Shown: positions 62,608-64,000 of the stretch, piece after piece
Position numbering within the stretch: position 1 is the stretch's first letter
Layout: every line of letters starts with the position of its first letter
Origin: Raphanus sativus
Lineage: Eukaryota > Streptophyta > Magnoliopsida > Brassicales > Brassicaceae
Direction: 5' to 3'
DNA length: 64,000 nt
Assembly (NCBI RefSeq): GCF_000801105.2
Contig: NC_079516.1
Location: 50,823,265 to 50,887,264 of the forward strand
Notes under the pieces: model-generated
Databases searched by the model: none
Told to the model about the DNA's origin: nothing
Seen by the model: the letters and a program-made list of their open reading frames with translations, nothing else
Position numbers and translations under genes: made by a program

Positions 62608-63158
62608 CTAATATTTGTATCCAGTAAACTAATTTAAATCAAGGTAATTCTTTAGAACTAATCTAATTAATTTTATGTGTCGTGGTTAACCATAAATAAG
62701 TGTGTTAATATTAGTACCCCTGTTATTAATTAATTAATTAATTCACAATCATTGATATCTTTTACCTCTGTTACTCCTTTGGAATATTATTTTTATGCCA
62801 CTGGATTTTTCTTTAAAAAGAACTTATTATTGTATATCTGTATTTAGTTTAGTTAAATCAATCATAACTACGTTACATTTTTTTTGTCTGATAAAAAACA
62901 GTTACGTTTTCTTGCCGCATACACAGCTAACGAGTGTTTTGTTGGTTCATGATTTAAAGTTGGGTCCTGGTTTTTAATCTGTTACATCTAGTCTGATTGT
63001 AGTGGTCAATACAAATTTATATTGCTTTTTAACTACATTAAAGCTGGTGGATTAATTGAATTTTTGATACAGGAAAACTGATAATAATATTTTTCAAAAA
63101 AAAAAAAACTGATAATAATATTGATTATTAAACAAAATGTAGGAGACCCCATGCCTAA
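62608..63158. other. Gene-free intergenic stretch
   Basis: AT-rich DNA; TTAATTAATTAATTAATT run at about 62727-62743. Nothing else recognised. Confidence 0.5.
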
Positions 63159-64000
63159 GAGCATCTCCAATGTATTACTTCAAATTTTACTCCAAAATGG
63201 TGCAACTCCAAAATGGAGTGATGTTTTACTCCAATGTATTACTCTATTTTTTACTCCAAAAATAGTTAATAATTGTTAATAATATCATATACTTATAAAA
63301 GTTTACCAATTAACCCCAACTATTTTATATTTGCAAAAATACTTTAAAATATAATTTATTTAAATTAAACATTTATTATTAAAAGGTACAAGAAATCATA
63401 AAAATAGAATAAAGTATAATATATAAGTTGGTTCAATAATGAACATTAGAATATTTTTTCCACAAATGATCAACTAATGCATTTCGTAATAAAAAATGAA
63501 CTTCTTTATCTTTAATATTTCTAAATCGGCAAGAAAATTTTGAAATCAGACATTTTTATTTTTTGCAATTTCGATCTCTAGAGGTAGAGCTTCTCTTGCA
63601 ACTTCAGTTGGTGCATCGAGTTCACGCTCATCCTCAATTATCATGTTGTGTAAAATTATACATGTAGTCATGATGTCATGTAATATTTTTTTTTTCAAAA
63701 ACGAAAGGTCATTTCATAATACCGAAGCGCGAATGTCAGATTATTAAATAATGAAATATCTTGTTTTTTATGTTATTGTATCATTTTGAAATATTATTTA
63801 AGTAAGAAATAAAAACATTAAAGATTTAAAGGACCATTTCATAAATAAAAAAACTTCAACTCCAAAATGGAGTAATGTGTAAGATTACTCCATAAATGGA
63901 GTAACCCTAGCCATTACTCTATTTTGGAGTTGAAAATGGAGTGGGGTTGGAGAGGATTTTACTCCAAAATGATATTTGGAGTAGAAAATGGAGTAGGGTT
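63159..64000. mobile_element. PIF/Harbinger-derived element, cut by the window end
   Basis: The left end GAGCATCTCCAATG follows a TAA triplet (63156-63158), the classic Harbinger/Tourist terminus and target site. Subterminal ACTCCAAAATGGAGTA motifs appear in inverted form near both ends. The right terminus, expected to read CATTGGAGATGCTC or similar, lies beyond 64000. A transposase remnant is inside. Confidence 0.75.
63433..63684 (-). pseudogene. C-terminal remnant of a Harbinger (HARBI1-like) transposase
   Basis: One frame encodes MTTCIILHNMIIEDERELD, the highly conserved end of the DDE nuclease domain, and then runs into a stop near 63558. A second frame continues with SKFSCRFRNIKDKEVHF and ALVDHLWKKYSN before a stop at 63433. 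A frameshift between them and the missing upstream catalytic part show that it is dead. Confidence 0.75.

Overview
This is a plant nuclear chromosome segment, almost certainly from the Brassicaceae and probably from the tribe Brassiceae (Brassica/Raphanus type). The evidence is AT-rich intergenic DNA, GT-AG introns, crucifer-type Helitrons, SINEs and MITEs, and a gene order that matches, from memory, Arabidopsis thaliana At2g40205 to At2g40330. Eleven protein genes are supported. From left to right they are a 25-residue ribosomal protein eL41 (-), ABI4 (-), a BAHD acyltransferase (-), a GDSL esterase/lipase (+), a GARP/G2-like MYB-related factor (-), a glutaredoxin-like Cys-rich protein (-), eIF2-alpha (-), an ATG27-like membrane protein (+), an F-box/LRR/FBD protein (+), the xylan O-acetyltransferase TBL33 (+) and the ABA receptor PYL6 (-). 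Exon structures were worked out by hand from splice sites and reading-frame continuity. All assembled coding sequences are in frame and of normal family length.

The block looks like one subgenome copy of a polyploid ancestor after gene loss. Arabidopsis neighbours such as AGL48, a PPR gene, a kinase, a methyltransferase, FER4 and a pectin lyase are not visible. The glutaredoxin-like gene and the F-box gene are present in addition to the genes I can match by order. Both ends of the ABA pathway lie within one 56 kb stretch (ABI4 at 2-3 kb, PYL6 at 58 kb).

Layout: 0.3-3.1 kb holds eL41 and ABI4. From 4 to 12 kb there is a graveyard of nested MITEs and Helitrons. The BAHD gene follows at 12.9-14.2 kb, with a retroposon (17-bp target duplication) inserted directly upstream of its TATA-like sequence. 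From 16 to 18.6 kb lies a composite of a DUF1985/Ulp1-type transposon-gene fragment, a minisatellite, and a protein disulfide isomerase pseudogene without its first active site. From 18.6 to 27 kb there is gene-free DNA with two tRNA-derived SINEs and a degenerate Helitron. GDSL and GARP genes occupy 27-32.6 kb, with a perfect (AG)103 tract about 1 kb upstream of the GARP gene. LINE remnants at 36-37.7 kb precede the glutaredoxin-like gene. eIF2-alpha (40.6-42.9 kb) carries a minisatellite in intron 1. A second retroposon and a Helitron separate it from the ATG27-like, F-box and TBL33 genes (46.4-54.2 kb). PYL6 is at 58 kb. The right end is transposon-rich, with a Stowaway MITE, a 0.66-kb foldback, a PRP18 fragment and a Harbinger element cut by the window edge.

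I found no evidence for a wholly new biological system. The most interesting material is the transposon stratigraphy and a few structural oddities inside or next to genes. All family and synteny statements rest on recognition from memory, without database searches.
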